Assembly (NCBI RefSeq): GCF_030317115.1 | Contig: NZ_JASZYF010000004.1 | Span: 310,001-374,000 of the forward strand | From: Variovorax gracilis | GTDB lineage: Bacteria; Pseudomonadota; Gammaproteobacteria; Burkholderiales; Burkholderiaceae_C | Length of the DNA stretch: 64,000 nucleotides | Reading direction: 5' to 3' | Part shown: positions 16,251 to 25,099 of the stretch, in pieces | Layout of the letters: every line of letters begins with the position of its first letter | How positions within the stretch are numbered: position 1 is the first letter of the stretch | Position numbers and translations under genes: made by a program | The notes under the pieces: generated by a model | Databases searched by the model: none | What the model was told of the DNA's origin: nothing | Seen by the model: only the letters and a program-made list of their open reading frames with translations

Positions 16251-17714
16251 ATGTATGCCTGCGAATCCATGGCGGACGGTTCGGCGGTCAGCCGTGCCAT
16301 CTGCCTTTGTCATCGGCCCGAGGTCGGGAGGCTGACCCGGCTCATCAACGCGGACCTGTCGAGGCGCGGCTTCGTCGCCGGCGTGGCTGCCTCGGTCGCG
16401 GCGCTGGGGCTTCCGTTCGGCGCCGGCGCGCAACCCGCGCAGGCCACCCAAGCACGGCCCATCGTCCTGACCAATTTCCGCCTCTTCGACGGCAAGGGTG
16501 CGACGCTGCGCGACGGTCTTCACCTGGTAGTCGAGGGCGACCGGATCAAGTCGGTGGGAAGCGGCGCGCCGCCAGCGCCTGAAGGCGCCCAGACGATCAG
16601 CTGCGGCGGACGCGTCATCATGCCCGGGATGATCGACGCCCACTGGCATTCGCTGTTCGCTGCCTTGCCGCTCCAGGTGCTCCTGCAAGGAAACATGGGG
16701 TTCATCCATGTGGCGGCGAGCGGGGAGGCCCAGCGCACGCTGTTGCGGGGCTTCACGACGGTGCGTGACCTGGGAGGGCCGGCCTTCGCGTTCAAGCTCG
16801 CGATCGACCAGGGCCTGACGCCGGGCCCGCGCATCTATCCTTCGGGCGCGATGATCACGGGCAGCGGCGGGCACGGCGACCTGCGCCCCCTGTCCGATGT
16901 GCCGCGCATCCCGGGCGGCGCCCTGAGCTTCACGGAGCAGACCGGCGCCGCGGCCATCGTCGACAGCCCGGACGAGATCCGGCTGCGCGTGCGTGAGCAG
17001 CTCACGCAGGGCGCGTCGCAGATCAAGCTGGTGGGCGGCGGCGGCGTCTCCTCGCCGCGCAGTCCGCTGGACCTGACGACGCTCTCCGAGGCGGAGTTGC
17101 GCGCAGGCGTGGAGGTCGCGAAGGACTGGAACACCTACGCCACCGTGCATGCCTATGCGCCGCAGACCGTGCAGCGTGCCATCGCCGCGGGTGCCCGCTG
17201 CGTCGAGCATGCGCACCTGATGGACGAGACGACCGCGAAGATGATGGCCGACAAGGGCGTGTGGCTGAGCATCCAGCCCTTCCTGTCGGAGGAGGACACG
17301 GGGCAATTGACCGGCCCGAACCGCGTGGCCGCGCTCCAGGTGTTCGCGGGAACCGACAACGCCTACAGGCTGGCCAGGAAATACAAGATCAGGACCGCGT
17401 GGGGATCGGACATGCTGTTCAACCCGGCCTTGGCCCTCCGCCAGGGCACGATGCTGACGCACCTGACGAAGTGGTACTCGAACGCCGAGATCCTCACCAT
17501 GGCCACGTCGACCAATGCGGAGCTGCTGGCCCTTTCAGGGCCGCGCAATCCCTATCCGGGCAGACTCGGCGTCATCGAGGAAGGCGCGTATGCGGATCTG
17601 TTGCTGGTCGACGGCAATCCCCTCGAGAACATCGCGCTGCTTGCGAATCCCGACAGCAGCCTCCTGATCGTCATGAAGGACGGCAGGATCCACAAGAACG
17701 CGCTGAAGTCCTGA
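16251..17714 (+). CDS. Amidohydrolase family protein with a Tat signal
   Basis: A 487-residue metal-dependent hydrolase of the imidazolonepropionase/organophosphate-hydrolase-like amidohydrolases. Metal ligands: H131-W-H133 in the strand 1 motif DAHWH, a probable carboxylated Lys in QIKLVGGGG, His in TVHAYAP and VEHAHL, and Asp in WGSDML. A twin-arginine motif SRRGFV at 37-42 precedes a hydrophobic stretch and AGAQ, so export through Tat is likely. GGAGGT stands 5 bases before the ATG, although this gives an unusually long 36-residue stretch ahead of the arginines; an ATG at 16269 is the alternative. It follows the second receptor gene by 96 bases and probably processes the imported compound or a conjugate of it in the periplasm. 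Confidence 0.9.
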   Translation: MYACESMADGSAVSRAICLCHRPEVGRLTRLINADLSRRGFVAGVAASVAALGLPFGAGAQPAQATQARPIVLTNFRLFDGKGATLRDGLHLVVEGDRIKSVGSGAPPAPEGAQTISCGGRVIMPGMIDAHWHSLFAALPLQVLLQGNMGFIHVAASGEAQRTLLRGFTTVRDLGGPAFAFKLAIDQGLTPGPRIYPSGAMITGSGGHGDLRPLSDVPRIPGGALSFTEQTGAAAIVDSPDEIRLRVREQLTQGASQIKLVGGGGVSSPRSPLDLTTLSEAELRAGVEVAKDWNTYATVHAYAPQTVQRAIAAGARCVEHAHLMDETTAKMMADKGVWLSIQPFLSEEDTGQLTGPNRVAALQVFAGTDNAYRLARKYKIRTAWGSDMLFNPALALRQGTMLTHLTKWYSNAEILTMATSTNAELLALSGPRNPYPGRLGVIEEGAYADLLLVDGNPLENIALLANPDSSLLIVMKDGRIHKNALKS

Positions 17715-17730
17715 GCCGCAAGCGCGGCTC
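17713..17730. terminator. Bidirectional hairpin between convergent genes
   Basis: GAGCCGC (17713-17719) and GCGGCTC (17724-17730) form a perfect 7-bp stem with an AAGC loop. It overlaps the stop codons of the amidohydrolase and the convergent decarboxylase. The pyrimidine-rich stretch after it on the plus strand is only partly a T-run, so termination may be weak. Confidence 0.45.
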
Positions 17731-19373
17731 TACTTCTTGCCTTTCTTTGCGGACTTTGGCTTGCCGCTGCCGGACGCGCCGCGGCTGTCCAGTCCCTGCT
17801 GCTGGAAGCGCTCGAAATACTCGGAGGCCATGCCGCGGATGGACTTGCCGATGTTGGCGTAGTCGTACTCGTTGAGGTTGGCCAGCGACACGCGCCCCGA
17901 CGCATGCTCGCTGCCGAAGCCCCGGCCGGGCAGCAGCACGACGCCGGTGTCCTGCGCCAGCCGGAAGAGTGCCTCGTTCGGCCTGAGCTGGGTGAGCAGC
18001 CATTTCGCGAAGTCCGCACCATGCATCTGCGTCGCGATGTCCTCCATGTCCAGCAGATGGTAGTAGCGCACGGAGTTGGGATCGAACACCATCGGGATGC
18101 CCAGCTCCCGATAGAGCGCCTGCTTGCGGCGCAGCACGATGCGCTTCATCGCCGCCTTGTAGGCCTGCGGCTCGTCCATCAGCGAGAAGAGCGAGAACAT
18201 CACCATTTGCGCCTGGACCGGCGTCGACAGACCCGCCGTATGGTTCAGCGCGACGGTACGGCTGTCGGCCACCAGCCGGTCGATGAACTTGAGGGCGCGG
18301 GGCTCGGTGGTGATGGAGCAGTAGCGCTCGTCGAGTTCCTTCTTCTGCGCCTCGGACAGGGCGGCGATCCTCTGGTCGAGGATGTTGCTCTCGTGCGTGG
18401 CGACGACGCCCATGCGCCAGCCGGTCGCGCCGAAGTACTTGGAGAAGGAATACACGAGGATCGTGTTCTGCGGGCACATGGCGAACAGCGATATGAAGTT
18501 GTCGGCGAAGGTGCCGTACACGTCATCCGTGAGGATGATGAGGTCCGGGCGCTTCCGGACGATCTCCACGATGCTGGCGAGCACCTCGTCGCTCATCTTC
18601 ACCGAGGGCGGGTTGCTCGGGTTGCACAGGAAGAAGGCCTTGACCTTCGGATCCAGCAGTTTCTGCAACTCCTTCGTGGTGTACTGCCAGTTGTTCTCCG
18701 GCTCCGCCTCGATGTTCAGCTCGACGAGCCGGTAGTCGTTGAGATGGGGGATCTCGATGTACGGCGTGAAGATCGGCATGCCCAGCGCGATGGTGTCGCC
18801 GGCTTCGATCAAGTGGTTCTCGCGCAGGCTGTTGAACAGGTAGGTCATTGCAGCCGTGCCGCCTTCGACCGCATACATGTCGAACTTGCCCACGAAGGGG
18901 TGCGTTCCGATCATCTCGCGGTGGATGTACTGGCCCACGATGATTTCGCTCAGGCGCAGCATTCGGTCCGGCACTGGGTAGTTGCAGCCCAGGATGGCCT
19001 CGCACATCTCGTAGATGAAGTCGCCGGCCGACAGCCCGAGTTGGTCGCGCACGTAGGAGACCGCGGCCTCGATGAAGCGCACGCCCGGCCGCGAGCGGTG
19101 GGTCTGAGTGAAGATCTCGAAGCGCGCCTCGATGCCCTCGCGTTGCGGGAAGCCGCCCACGTCCTCCATGTAGACGTACGAGCGCTCGGACTCGGTCATG
19201 GCGAAAAGGCCGAACTGGAAGAAGCCGTGGCGCGGAGTGGTCGCCAGGAAATTCGGGTTGCCGCGGCCGGCGTTCAGCATGAGCCGGTCGCCTTCCGATG
19301 CGACCTTGATCAATGCATCCTTGAGTTCGAAGGGGCTCAGGCTGCCCAGTTTCTCGACGTCGCTGAAGTCCAT
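17730..19373 (-). CDS. asdA: Aspartate 4-decarboxylase (bifunctional aspartate aminotransferase)
   Basis: A 547-residue PLP enzyme that converts L-aspartate to L-alanine and CO2. It belongs to the large aspartate beta-decarboxylase family related to class I aminotransferases. The N-terminal part LNAGRGNPNFLATTPRHGFF (33-52) is typical. NPSNPPS is at 251-257, the PLP-contacting DDVYG at 283-287 and the PLP lysine K312 in SFSKYFGATGWRMG. The ATG at 19373 has AGGAGC upstream; a frame continuing to 19418 overlaps the aspT stop and is not needed. The tail (about 530-547) is Lys/Gly-rich. It is the third gene of a leftward set with two AspT exchangers, the arrangement known to generate proton motive force from aspartate decarboxylation. 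Confidence 0.95.
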   Translation of the reverse strand: MDFSDVEKLGSLSPFELKDALIKVASEGDRLMLNAGRGNPNFLATTPRHGFFQFGLFAMTESERSYVYMEDVGGFPQREGIEARFEIFTQTHRSRPGVRFIEAAVSYVRDQLGLSAGDFIYEMCEAILGCNYPVPDRMLRLSEIIVGQYIHREMIGTHPFVGKFDMYAVEGGTAAMTYLFNSLRENHLIEAGDTIALGMPIFTPYIEIPHLNDYRLVELNIEAEPENNWQYTTKELQKLLDPKVKAFFLCNPSNPPSVKMSDEVLASIVEIVRKRPDLIILTDDVYGTFADNFISLFAMCPQNTILVYSFSKYFGATGWRMGVVATHESNILDQRIAALSEAQKKELDERYCSITTEPRALKFIDRLVADSRTVALNHTAGLSTPVQAQMVMFSLFSLMDEPQAYKAAMKRIVLRRKQALYRELGIPMVFDPNSVRYYHLLDMEDIATQMHGADFAKWLLTQLRPNEALFRLAQDTGVVLLPGRGFGSEHASGRVSLANLNEYDYANIGKSIRGMASEYFERFQQQGLDSRGASGSGKPKSAKKGKK

Positions 19374-19414
19374 GGCTTGCTCCTGGTTTCGGGAAAGAAG
19401 AGGGGTGCGTGCGC

Positions 19415-21103
19415 TCACGCCAAGGCGACGATCAACGGACCGAGCAGGGTCAGGAATACGTTGGCGAGCGCGTAGGTGATTGCGAAGGGCACGGTCGGCA
19501 TGGAGTTCTCGGCCTTGTCGAGCACCTCGCCGAAGGCCGGGTTGGCGCTGCGCGAGCCCGACAGCGCGCCCGCGAAGGTCGCCACGTTGTCGTAGCGCAG
19601 CACGTAGCGGCCGAACAGCATGGTGATGATCATGGGCACGATGGTCACCACCACGCCTACGCCGAAGATCGTCAGTCCGTGCTGCTTGATCGTCTCGACC
19701 GCCTGCAGGCCGGACGACAAGCCCACGACCACCACGAACCCGGCGAGCCCGAGATCCTTGAGAAGTTGCACCGCGCCCGCCGGCAGTGCGCCGAAGGTCT
19801 GGCGCTTGGCCCGATACCAGCCGAACAGCAGGCCCGAGAGCAGCGCGCCGCCGCCGCTGCCGAGCGTCAGCGGGATGTCGCCGAGCTTCACGCTCACCAG
19901 GCCGATCAGCAGGCCCACCACGAGCCCGGCGCCCAGGTAGACGAAGTCGGTCTTCGTGCCCTGCACGATGATCTCGCCGATGCGCGCCGACACGCGCTTC
20001 ACGTCCTGCTCGGCGCCGAAGATCGAGACCAGGTCGCCGACCTGCACTACCGTGTCGGGCTTCATCGGCAAGTCCTTGCCCATGCGGCTGATGTTGACCA
20101 CGAAGATGCCGTGCCGCGCGCCGCCCGCGGTCTCCACGGTGATCTGCCCGACCGTCTTCTTGTCGAAGCTCTTGTTGGTCAGCACGATCTCGCGCTTCTG
20201 CATGGTGAGTTCCATGCCATCGACGTCGTAGAGCTCCCTGCCCATCAGCGGTGCGCTGGCGACCACCGCCTCGCGCCGGCCGACGACCAGCACCACGTCG
20301 CCTTTCTGCAGGCGCAGGTCGGGGCCGACCTCGATGAACTTGCCGGCGCGCTTGACTCTCTCGATGGTGATGGCGGTGGTCGGCGTCGCGTACTCAATCT
20401 CCGCCACCGTGCGCTTCGGATCGGCGGTGAGTTCATAGATGCGCCCCACCAGCGAGGGCGCCGCCGCCTGCTGGTCCGGCCCCAGTGCAGCCACGCCGGC
20501 CTGCATTGCGGTTTCAGCCGCGATCGCGTCGTCGCGGATGGAGCGGCCCATGAACTTCGGCAGGATGTTGACGCACACGATGATGGCGCCGAAGGAGCCG
20601 AACACGTAGGTCACCGCGTAGCCGATCGCGACGTTGCCCTGCAGCCGCGTCGTCTCGTCCGCGGAGAGGCCCAGCTTCGCGATCGCGTCGCCGGCCGTGC
20701 CGATGATGGCCGATTGCGTGAGTCCGCCGGCCGCGACGCCCGCCGCAAGGCCCTTGTCCAGGCCGCACAGCTTGGCCATGACGATCACCGTCGCAAGGCC
20801 GGTGATGGCCAGCACCGCCGCGAGCACGATCTCCTTGAGCGAGCGCTTGCCCAGCGAACTGAAGAACTGCGGGCCGCTCTCGAAGCCGACTGCATAGATG
20901 AACAGCGCGAAGAGCACCGCCTTCACCCCGTCGTCGACCTTCACGCCGACCTGGCTCACGACCACCGCGACCAGCAGCGAACCGGCCACGCCGCCCAACT
21001 GGAACTTCCCGAACTTCAGCTTGCCGATGTAGTAGCCGACCGCCAGGGAGAAGAAGAGCGCCATTTCAGGCGAGCGCTTGAAGAGGTCATTCAGCCATTC
21101 CAT
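19415..21103 (-). CDS. aspT: Aspartate:alanine exchanger, AspT family (proximal copy)
   Basis: A 562-residue membrane protein with the AspT/YidE duplication: an N-terminal block of about five helices, a large cytoplasmic loop of two TrkA-C domains (about 205-370), and a C-terminal helix block. The paired family motifs are visible: GGLTQSAIIGTAGDAIAKLGL near 125-145 and SGSRSANPAFGEVLDKA near 517-533. It exchanges external aspartate for internal alanine. It lies 41 bases ahead of the decarboxylase gene and 33 bases behind a paralogue, all one leftward unit. Confidence 0.92.
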   Translation of the reverse strand: MEWLNDLFKRSPEMALFFSLAVGYYIGKLKFGKFQLGGVAGSLLVAVVVSQVGVKVDDGVKAVLFALFIYAVGFESGPQFFSSLGKRSLKEIVLAAVLAITGLATVIVMAKLCGLDKGLAAGVAAGGLTQSAIIGTAGDAIAKLGLSADETTRLQGNVAIGYAVTYVFGSFGAIIVCVNILPKFMGRSIRDDAIAAETAMQAGVAALGPDQQAAAPSLVGRIYELTADPKRTVAEIEYATPTTAITIERVKRAGKFIEVGPDLRLQKGDVVLVVGRREAVVASAPLMGRELYDVDGMELTMQKREIVLTNKSFDKKTVGQITVETAGGARHGIFVVNISRMGKDLPMKPDTVVQVGDLVSIFGAEQDVKRVSARIGEIIVQGTKTDFVYLGAGLVVGLLIGLVSVKLGDIPLTLGSGGGALLSGLLFGWYRAKRQTFGALPAGAVQLLKDLGLAGFVVVVGLSSGLQAVETIKQHGLTIFGVGVVVTIVPMIITMLFGRYVLRYDNVATFAGALSGSRSANPAFGEVLDKAENSMPTVPFAITYALANVFLTLLGPLIVALA

Positions 21104-21136
21104 ATGCCGGTTCCTTTCGGGTCGGGGTGTGGCGAT

Positions 21137-22849
21137 TCACTTCATCTGCAAGGCACCCACGATGCCGACGATCAGTGGTCCCATCAAGGGCAGGATCACA
21201 TTGGAGATCGCATAGGTGATCGTGTAGCCCAGCAGCGGCGTCGTGTTGCCGGCCACGTTCTGCACGGCGCTCAGCGCCGGCGTGCTGCACTGCTGGCCGG
21301 CGATGGCGCCCAGCAGCACGGGCGTCTCGATCTTGAGCACGCGGCGGCCGACGAAGAGAGAGAGGGTTGCCGGCACGATCGCGATCGCGATGCCCAGCAG
21401 AGGCAACGCGACGCCGAACTTGCGGATCAGCGTCAGTGCCTGCGGGCCGGACGCCAGTCCCACGCAGGCAATGAAGGTGGCGAGCCCGATGTCCTTCATC
21501 AGCGCCAGCGCGTCTTCCGGAATGCTCAGGCGGTGCGGATTGCGGGCCTGGTACCAGCCGAAGGCCAGGCCGGTGAGCAGCGCGCCGCCGCCGGTCCCGA
21601 GCGAGAAGGGAATGCCGCCCAGCTTGATGCTGAAGCCGCCGATGAACACGCCGAGCAGGATGCCCGCCGCCATGTAGCTGATGTTGCTGCGCACGGAATG
21701 GACGACGCGCACGCCGAAGAGAGGCACCACCTTCGCCATGTCGGCGGCCGGCCCGTAGAGCTTGAGCACGTCGCGCCGCTGGAGCTTGAGTTCGGGCAGC
21801 AGCGGCATCGCGTGGCCGTCGCGCACGACGCCGACCACATGCACGTTCTGCGGCAGGCGCGGAAGCGGGCCGAGCGCGCCGGTGCGGTCCGCCTTCAGGT
21901 CGCGCAGCTCGCGGCCGATCCAATCGCGCTGGGTGAGCATCGCCTCGACGTTCTCGACCACCACGTCGAAGGACGTGGTGTCGGCGAACTCCCGGCCCAG
22001 CAGGCCGGCAATGTCGACCATGGCGCCGCGCTGGCCGATCACCAGCACCTGGTCCCCGGCTTCGAGGCGCAGCGACGAGGTCACGTCCGGTAGCGTGTCG
22101 CCGCGCTTCACGCGCTCGATGCCGGCACGGCGCTTGAACGGGTCCATCAGCTCCGCCACCGTGCGCCCCTGGGCTGTCGTCACCTCGAACACGCGCCCCA
22201 CCATGTCGGGCGCGGCAGGCAAGGCGCCGTCGTCGTCGCCGCCGCCCATCGCGCGCCAGAGCTTGTCGGCCTCCTCGCGCAAGTTGACGCGCAGCAGCAG
22301 CGGAAAGACCTGGCTCGTGGCGACGACGATCGCGATCAGCCCGAATACGTAGGTGATCGAATAGGCCGTCACCACGTTGGCCTGCAACTGGCGGATCTCG
22401 TCAGGCGGCAGGGCCAGCTTGGAGATGGCGTCGGTCGCGGTGCCCACCACTGCCGATTCGGTTGCGGCGCCGGCCATCAGCCCGGCGGCGGTGCCCTGGT
22501 CGAAGCCGAACAGGATGGTCGCCCCGACCACGAGTCCGATCACCACGACGACCTCGATGAGGCAGAGCAGGCCCATGCGGAGGCCCTTGGCGTCGAGGTT
22601 GGCGAAGAACTGCGGGCCGCCCGCATAACCGAGCGCGAAGATGAAGAGCATGAAGAAGGTGTTCTTCACGCTGTCCGCCAGCGTGATGCCCAACTGGCCT
22701 ACGAGCAGCGCGACGATCAGCGTGCCGCAGACGCCGCCCAGCTGGATCGGACCGAATCGGATCTGGCCGAAGGCGTAGCCCAGGGCGAGGACCGCGAAAA
22801 GCGCGATTTCCGGATGCGTTCGCAGGATGTCGACGAGGTCACTGAACAC
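21137..22849 (-). CDS. AspT family exchanger (distal copy)
   Basis: A 570-residue paralogue of the adjacent exchanger, with the same helix block, two TrkA-C domains, helix block layout. Motifs are AGAATESAVVGTATDAISKLAL in the first half and GQQCSTPALSAVQNVAGN in the second. The GTG at 22849 is preferred, because it makes the N-terminus line up with that of the paralogue and has AGGGGAA 9 bases upstream; an ATG at 22909 adds 20 poorly conserved residues. It is the first gene of the aspartate module. Substrate specificity may differ from the proximal copy, or the two may assemble together. Confidence 0.9.
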   Translation of the reverse strand: MFSDLVDILRTHPEIALFAVLALGYAFGQIRFGPIQLGGVCGTLIVALLVGQLGITLADSVKNTFFMLFIFALGYAGGPQFFANLDAKGLRMGLLCLIEVVVVIGLVVGATILFGFDQGTAAGLMAGAATESAVVGTATDAISKLALPPDEIRQLQANVVTAYSITYVFGLIAIVVATSQVFPLLLRVNLREEADKLWRAMGGGDDDGALPAAPDMVGRVFEVTTAQGRTVAELMDPFKRRAGIERVKRGDTLPDVTSSLRLEAGDQVLVIGQRGAMVDIAGLLGREFADTTSFDVVVENVEAMLTQRDWIGRELRDLKADRTGALGPLPRLPQNVHVVGVVRDGHAMPLLPELKLQRRDVLKLYGPAADMAKVVPLFGVRVVHSVRSNISYMAAGILLGVFIGGFSIKLGGIPFSLGTGGGALLTGLAFGWYQARNPHRLSIPEDALALMKDIGLATFIACVGLASGPQALTLIRKFGVALPLLGIAIAIVPATLSLFVGRRVLKIETPVLLGAIAGQQCSTPALSAVQNVAGNTTPLLGYTITYAISNVILPLMGPLIVGIVGALQMK

Positions 22850-22900
22850 GAATACTGATTCCCCTGCCTCCGCCGCCGTGTCGCGGCCATGGCTCCCTTG

Positions 22901-22921
22901 CCTCGGCATGGACTGCCGAGG
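22901..22921. promoter_or_regulatory. Perfect inverted repeat upstream of the aspartate module
   Basis: CCTCGGCA (22901-22908) and TGCCGAGG (22914-22921) form a perfect 8-bp inverted repeat with a 5-base spacer, about 52 bases upstream of the GTG of the first AspT gene. It could be an operator or an mRNA leader hairpin. No convincing promoter boxes were found next to it. Confidence 0.4.
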
Positions 22922-23004
22922 CGATGGAATTATTGCGGGGGGATCGCGCGATGCCTACCTGCTCAAGGGGCAGCCGTCGCTGCACCAAAGTGCAATGGCG
23001 ATCG

Positions 23005-24045
23005 CTAGAGGATGCGGTTGAACCAGAGCAGCGACAGCCCGGCCGAGAGCAGCGCCAGAGCGGCGGCGCCCATGGCGAAGAGGGCGGAGATCTCGGTTTC
23101 CTTCTTCTCGACCGTCAGGCGCGAGCTCAGCGTGTTGTAGACCTTCTTCAGGTCGTTCGCGGTGCCTGCATAGAAGTATTCCGCCTGCGTCTTGTTGGCG
23201 ATGGCCTTGAGCGTTTCCTCGTCGAGCCGCACGCGCATCGACCAGCCCTCGAAGCCGATGGTCTCGCCGTCGACCGTGCCGATGCCCACGGTGTAGACAC
23301 GTACGCCCCGCTCCGCGGCCACCTTGGCGGCATCGAGCGGATCGACGCCGGTGGTGCGCTGGCCGTCGGTCAGCATGATGATCGCGGCCGACGTGTAGGA
23401 ACCCGGCGGTACCGGGGTGAATTCCTTTGGAGGCGCCTTGCCCGCGCGATCGATGGGTACACCGCGCTCCCGGCTTTGCGGACCGAAGTCCGAGATGTCG
23501 ATGCCGGCGTCGGGGAACAGCGTCGCGAGCGAGACGACGATGGCGTTGCCGGTCGCTGTCGCGCGCTGCAACTGGAACGAGTCGATCGCGGTGACAAGGT
23601 CCTCGCGGTTGGTGGTCGGCAGCTGCGCGACCTGCGCGCTGCCCGCGAACGCGACGATGCCGACCTTCACGGTGCGCGGCAGTTCCTTGATGAAGCTCTT
23701 GGCAGCCTCTTGCGCCGCGACGAGGCGGTTGGGCAACACGTCGGCCGCGCGCATGCTGCCGGACACGTCCATCGCCAGGATGATGGTCTGCTGGTTCGAC
23801 GGCAGCACGACCACCGCCATGGGCCGCGCAGCAGCGATCAGCATCGCGACCAGCGCGAGCAAGAAGAGGAGGGGCGGGATGTGCCGACGCACGGCCTGGC
23901 CGGCGCCCATCGCCTCGCGCACGATCGACAGGCTCGCGTAGCGCAGCGCCAGCTTCTTCTTGCGGCGCATCAGCCAGACATACAGCAACACCAGCAGCGG
24001 TATCGCCGCCAGCAGCCAGAGGAATTGAGGCCAGAGAAAAGTCAT
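23005..24045 (-). CDS. VWA domain membrane protein, BatA-like
   Basis: A 346-residue protein anchored by helices at about 7-26, 57-76 and near the C-terminus (320-342). A von Willebrand A domain lies between them, with an intact MIDAS start D93-V-S95-G-S97 and a later TDG segment (MLTDGQRTTG). The ATG at 24045 has GGAGGT in front. In the MoxR/DUF58/VWA family of operons these proteins are thought to act as metal-dependent partners of the MoxR ATPase in envelope stress tolerance or in maturation of other proteins. It is the last gene of the unit. The common second VWA-TPR gene and the Bat oxygen-tolerance genes are absent. Confidence 0.92.
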   Translation of the reverse strand: MTFLWPQFLWLLAAIPLLVLLYVWLMRRKKKLALRYASLSIVREAMGAGQAVRRHIPPLLFLLALVAMLIAAARPMAVVVLPSNQQTIILAMDVSGSMRAADVLPNRLVAAQEAAKSFIKELPRTVKVGIVAFAGSAQVAQLPTTNREDLVTAIDSFQLQRATATGNAIVVSLATLFPDAGIDISDFGPQSRERGVPIDRAGKAPPKEFTPVPPGSYTSAAIIMLTDGQRTTGVDPLDAAKVAAERGVRVYTVGIGTVDGETIGFEGWSMRVRLDEETLKAIANKTQAEYFYAGTANDLKKVYNTLSSRLTVEKKETEISALFAMGAAALALLSAGLSLLWFNRIL

Positions 24046-24110
24046 TCGGAAACCTCCGCGCTTCGCGCCGCGGCGCGAGCCTGCCTGGAGCGGTCCGGCG
24101 CGGCGCTCAT
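24042..24110 (-). CDS. 22-codon micro-ORF linking DUF58 and VWA genes
   Basis: An ATG at 24108-24110 overlaps the DUF58 stop (ATGA), runs for 22 codons and stops at 24042-24044, overlapping the VWA start in a second ATGA. The ribosome site of the VWA gene lies inside it. The peptide is Ala/Arg/Ser-rich with no recognisable domain. It may act as a translational coupling device or be what remains of the DUF4381-type gene that often stands at this place in related operons. Whether it makes a stable product is unknown. Confidence 0.35.
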   Translation of the reverse strand: MSAAPDRSRQARAAARSAEVSE

Positions 24111-25099
24111 GCTGCCACCGCCTTGGGATTGACCGGCCCGGCGCGCACGCGGCGCTTGCGCATGTCGGCAAAGCGCACGATGGCCTCCACCAGGTCGTCG
24201 TCTGTCGAAAGTTCGAGTGCGTCGACGCCGACCTTGGCCAGCGTGTTGCGCAGAGTGGCTTCGTGCTCCGCGGCGATGCGTGCGAAGCGCTTGCGGAATC
24301 CCGCGTCATGCGTGTCGACCCAGAGCTGCTCGCCGGTTTCGGCGTCGCGCAGGGGAACCAGCCCCAGATCGGGGAGTTCGAGTTCGAGCGGGTCGAAGAG
24401 GCGGACCGCCACCACGTCGTGTCTCTGCACGAGGTGTGCAAGCGGGCGCTCCCAGCCGGGCTCGCTCATGAAGTCGGACACCACGAAAACGGTCGAGCGG
24501 CGCGGCATCAGCATTGCGGCCGACTTGAGCAGGTCGGCGAGCCGGGTCATGCCCTTCTGGTTGGGCGCGACCTTGTCCGCGCGGCGCTCCATCGCGTGCA
24601 ACAGGTGCAGCACATGCCGCCGGCCGCTGCGTGGCGGAATCACGGCTTCCACGTCGTTGCCGTAGACCATTGCGCCGACCCGGTTGCCGTGCCGCGTCAG
24701 GAGACGGGCGATGACGCCGACGAAGCCGGCCGAGATCTCCCGCTTGGCCCGGGTGCCCGAGCCGAAATCGACCGAGCGGCTGAGATCGAGCACGAACCAC
24801 GCGGCCATCTCGCGGTCTTCCGTGAACACGCGCACGTGCGGGGTCTGCAGGCGCGCAGTGACGTTCCAGTCGATGTGGCGAACGTCGTCATGGTGCTGGT
24901 ATTCGCGCAGGTCGGCCAGGTCGAGGCCGGTGCCGCGCATGAGGGTCCGGTAGTCGCCTTGCAGGAGACCGTCGAGGCGGCGGATCACCGTCCACTCGAG
25001 GCGACGCAAGGCACGCTCGACACCACTTGCCGCAGCTTCTGCCGCGGCGAGCTGTTCGTCGTTCGCTGCCTTTGCGCGTCTAGGCCACCAGCTTTTCAT
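24107..25099 (-). CDS. DUF58 domain protein
   Basis: A 330-residue soluble protein of the DUF58 family. The signature segment DLADLREYQHHDDVRHIDWNVTAR lies near 60-83 and the VWA-like strand AAWFVLDLSRSVDFGSG near 98-114. The ATG at 25099 is the family start (MKSWWPRR) and overlaps the end of the MoxR gene by 20 bases, which indicates tight coupling. DUF58 proteins accompany MoxR ATPases almost universally; their function is not established. Confidence 0.93.
   Translation of the reverse strand: MKSWWPRRAKAANDEQLAAAEAAASGVERALRRLEWTVIRRLDGLLQGDYRTLMRGTGLDLADLREYQHHDDVRHIDWNVTARLQTPHVRVFTEDREMAAWFVLDLSRSVDFGSGTRAKREISAGFVGVIARLLTRHGNRVGAMVYGNDVEAVIPPRSGRRHVLHLLHAMERRADKVAPNQKGMTRLADLLKSAAMLMPRRSTVFVVSDFMSEPGWERPLAHLVQRHDVVAVRLFDPLELELPDLGLVPLRDAETGEQLWVDTHDAGFRKRFARIAAEHEATLRNTLAKVGVDALELSTDDDLVEAIVRFADMRKRRVRAGPVNPKAVAA

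Noticed and set aside
19409-22093. An 894-codon open frame on the plus strand opposite the AspT genes
   Set aside because: Mirror frame of two well-supported membrane transporters, with His/Asp/Arg-rich composition and no recognisable motif.
22981-22994. TGCAC-CAAA-GTGCA as an NtrC binding site
   Set aside because: The arms resemble NtrC half-sites, but the spacing is three bases too short and no sigma54 -24/-12 promoter is near.
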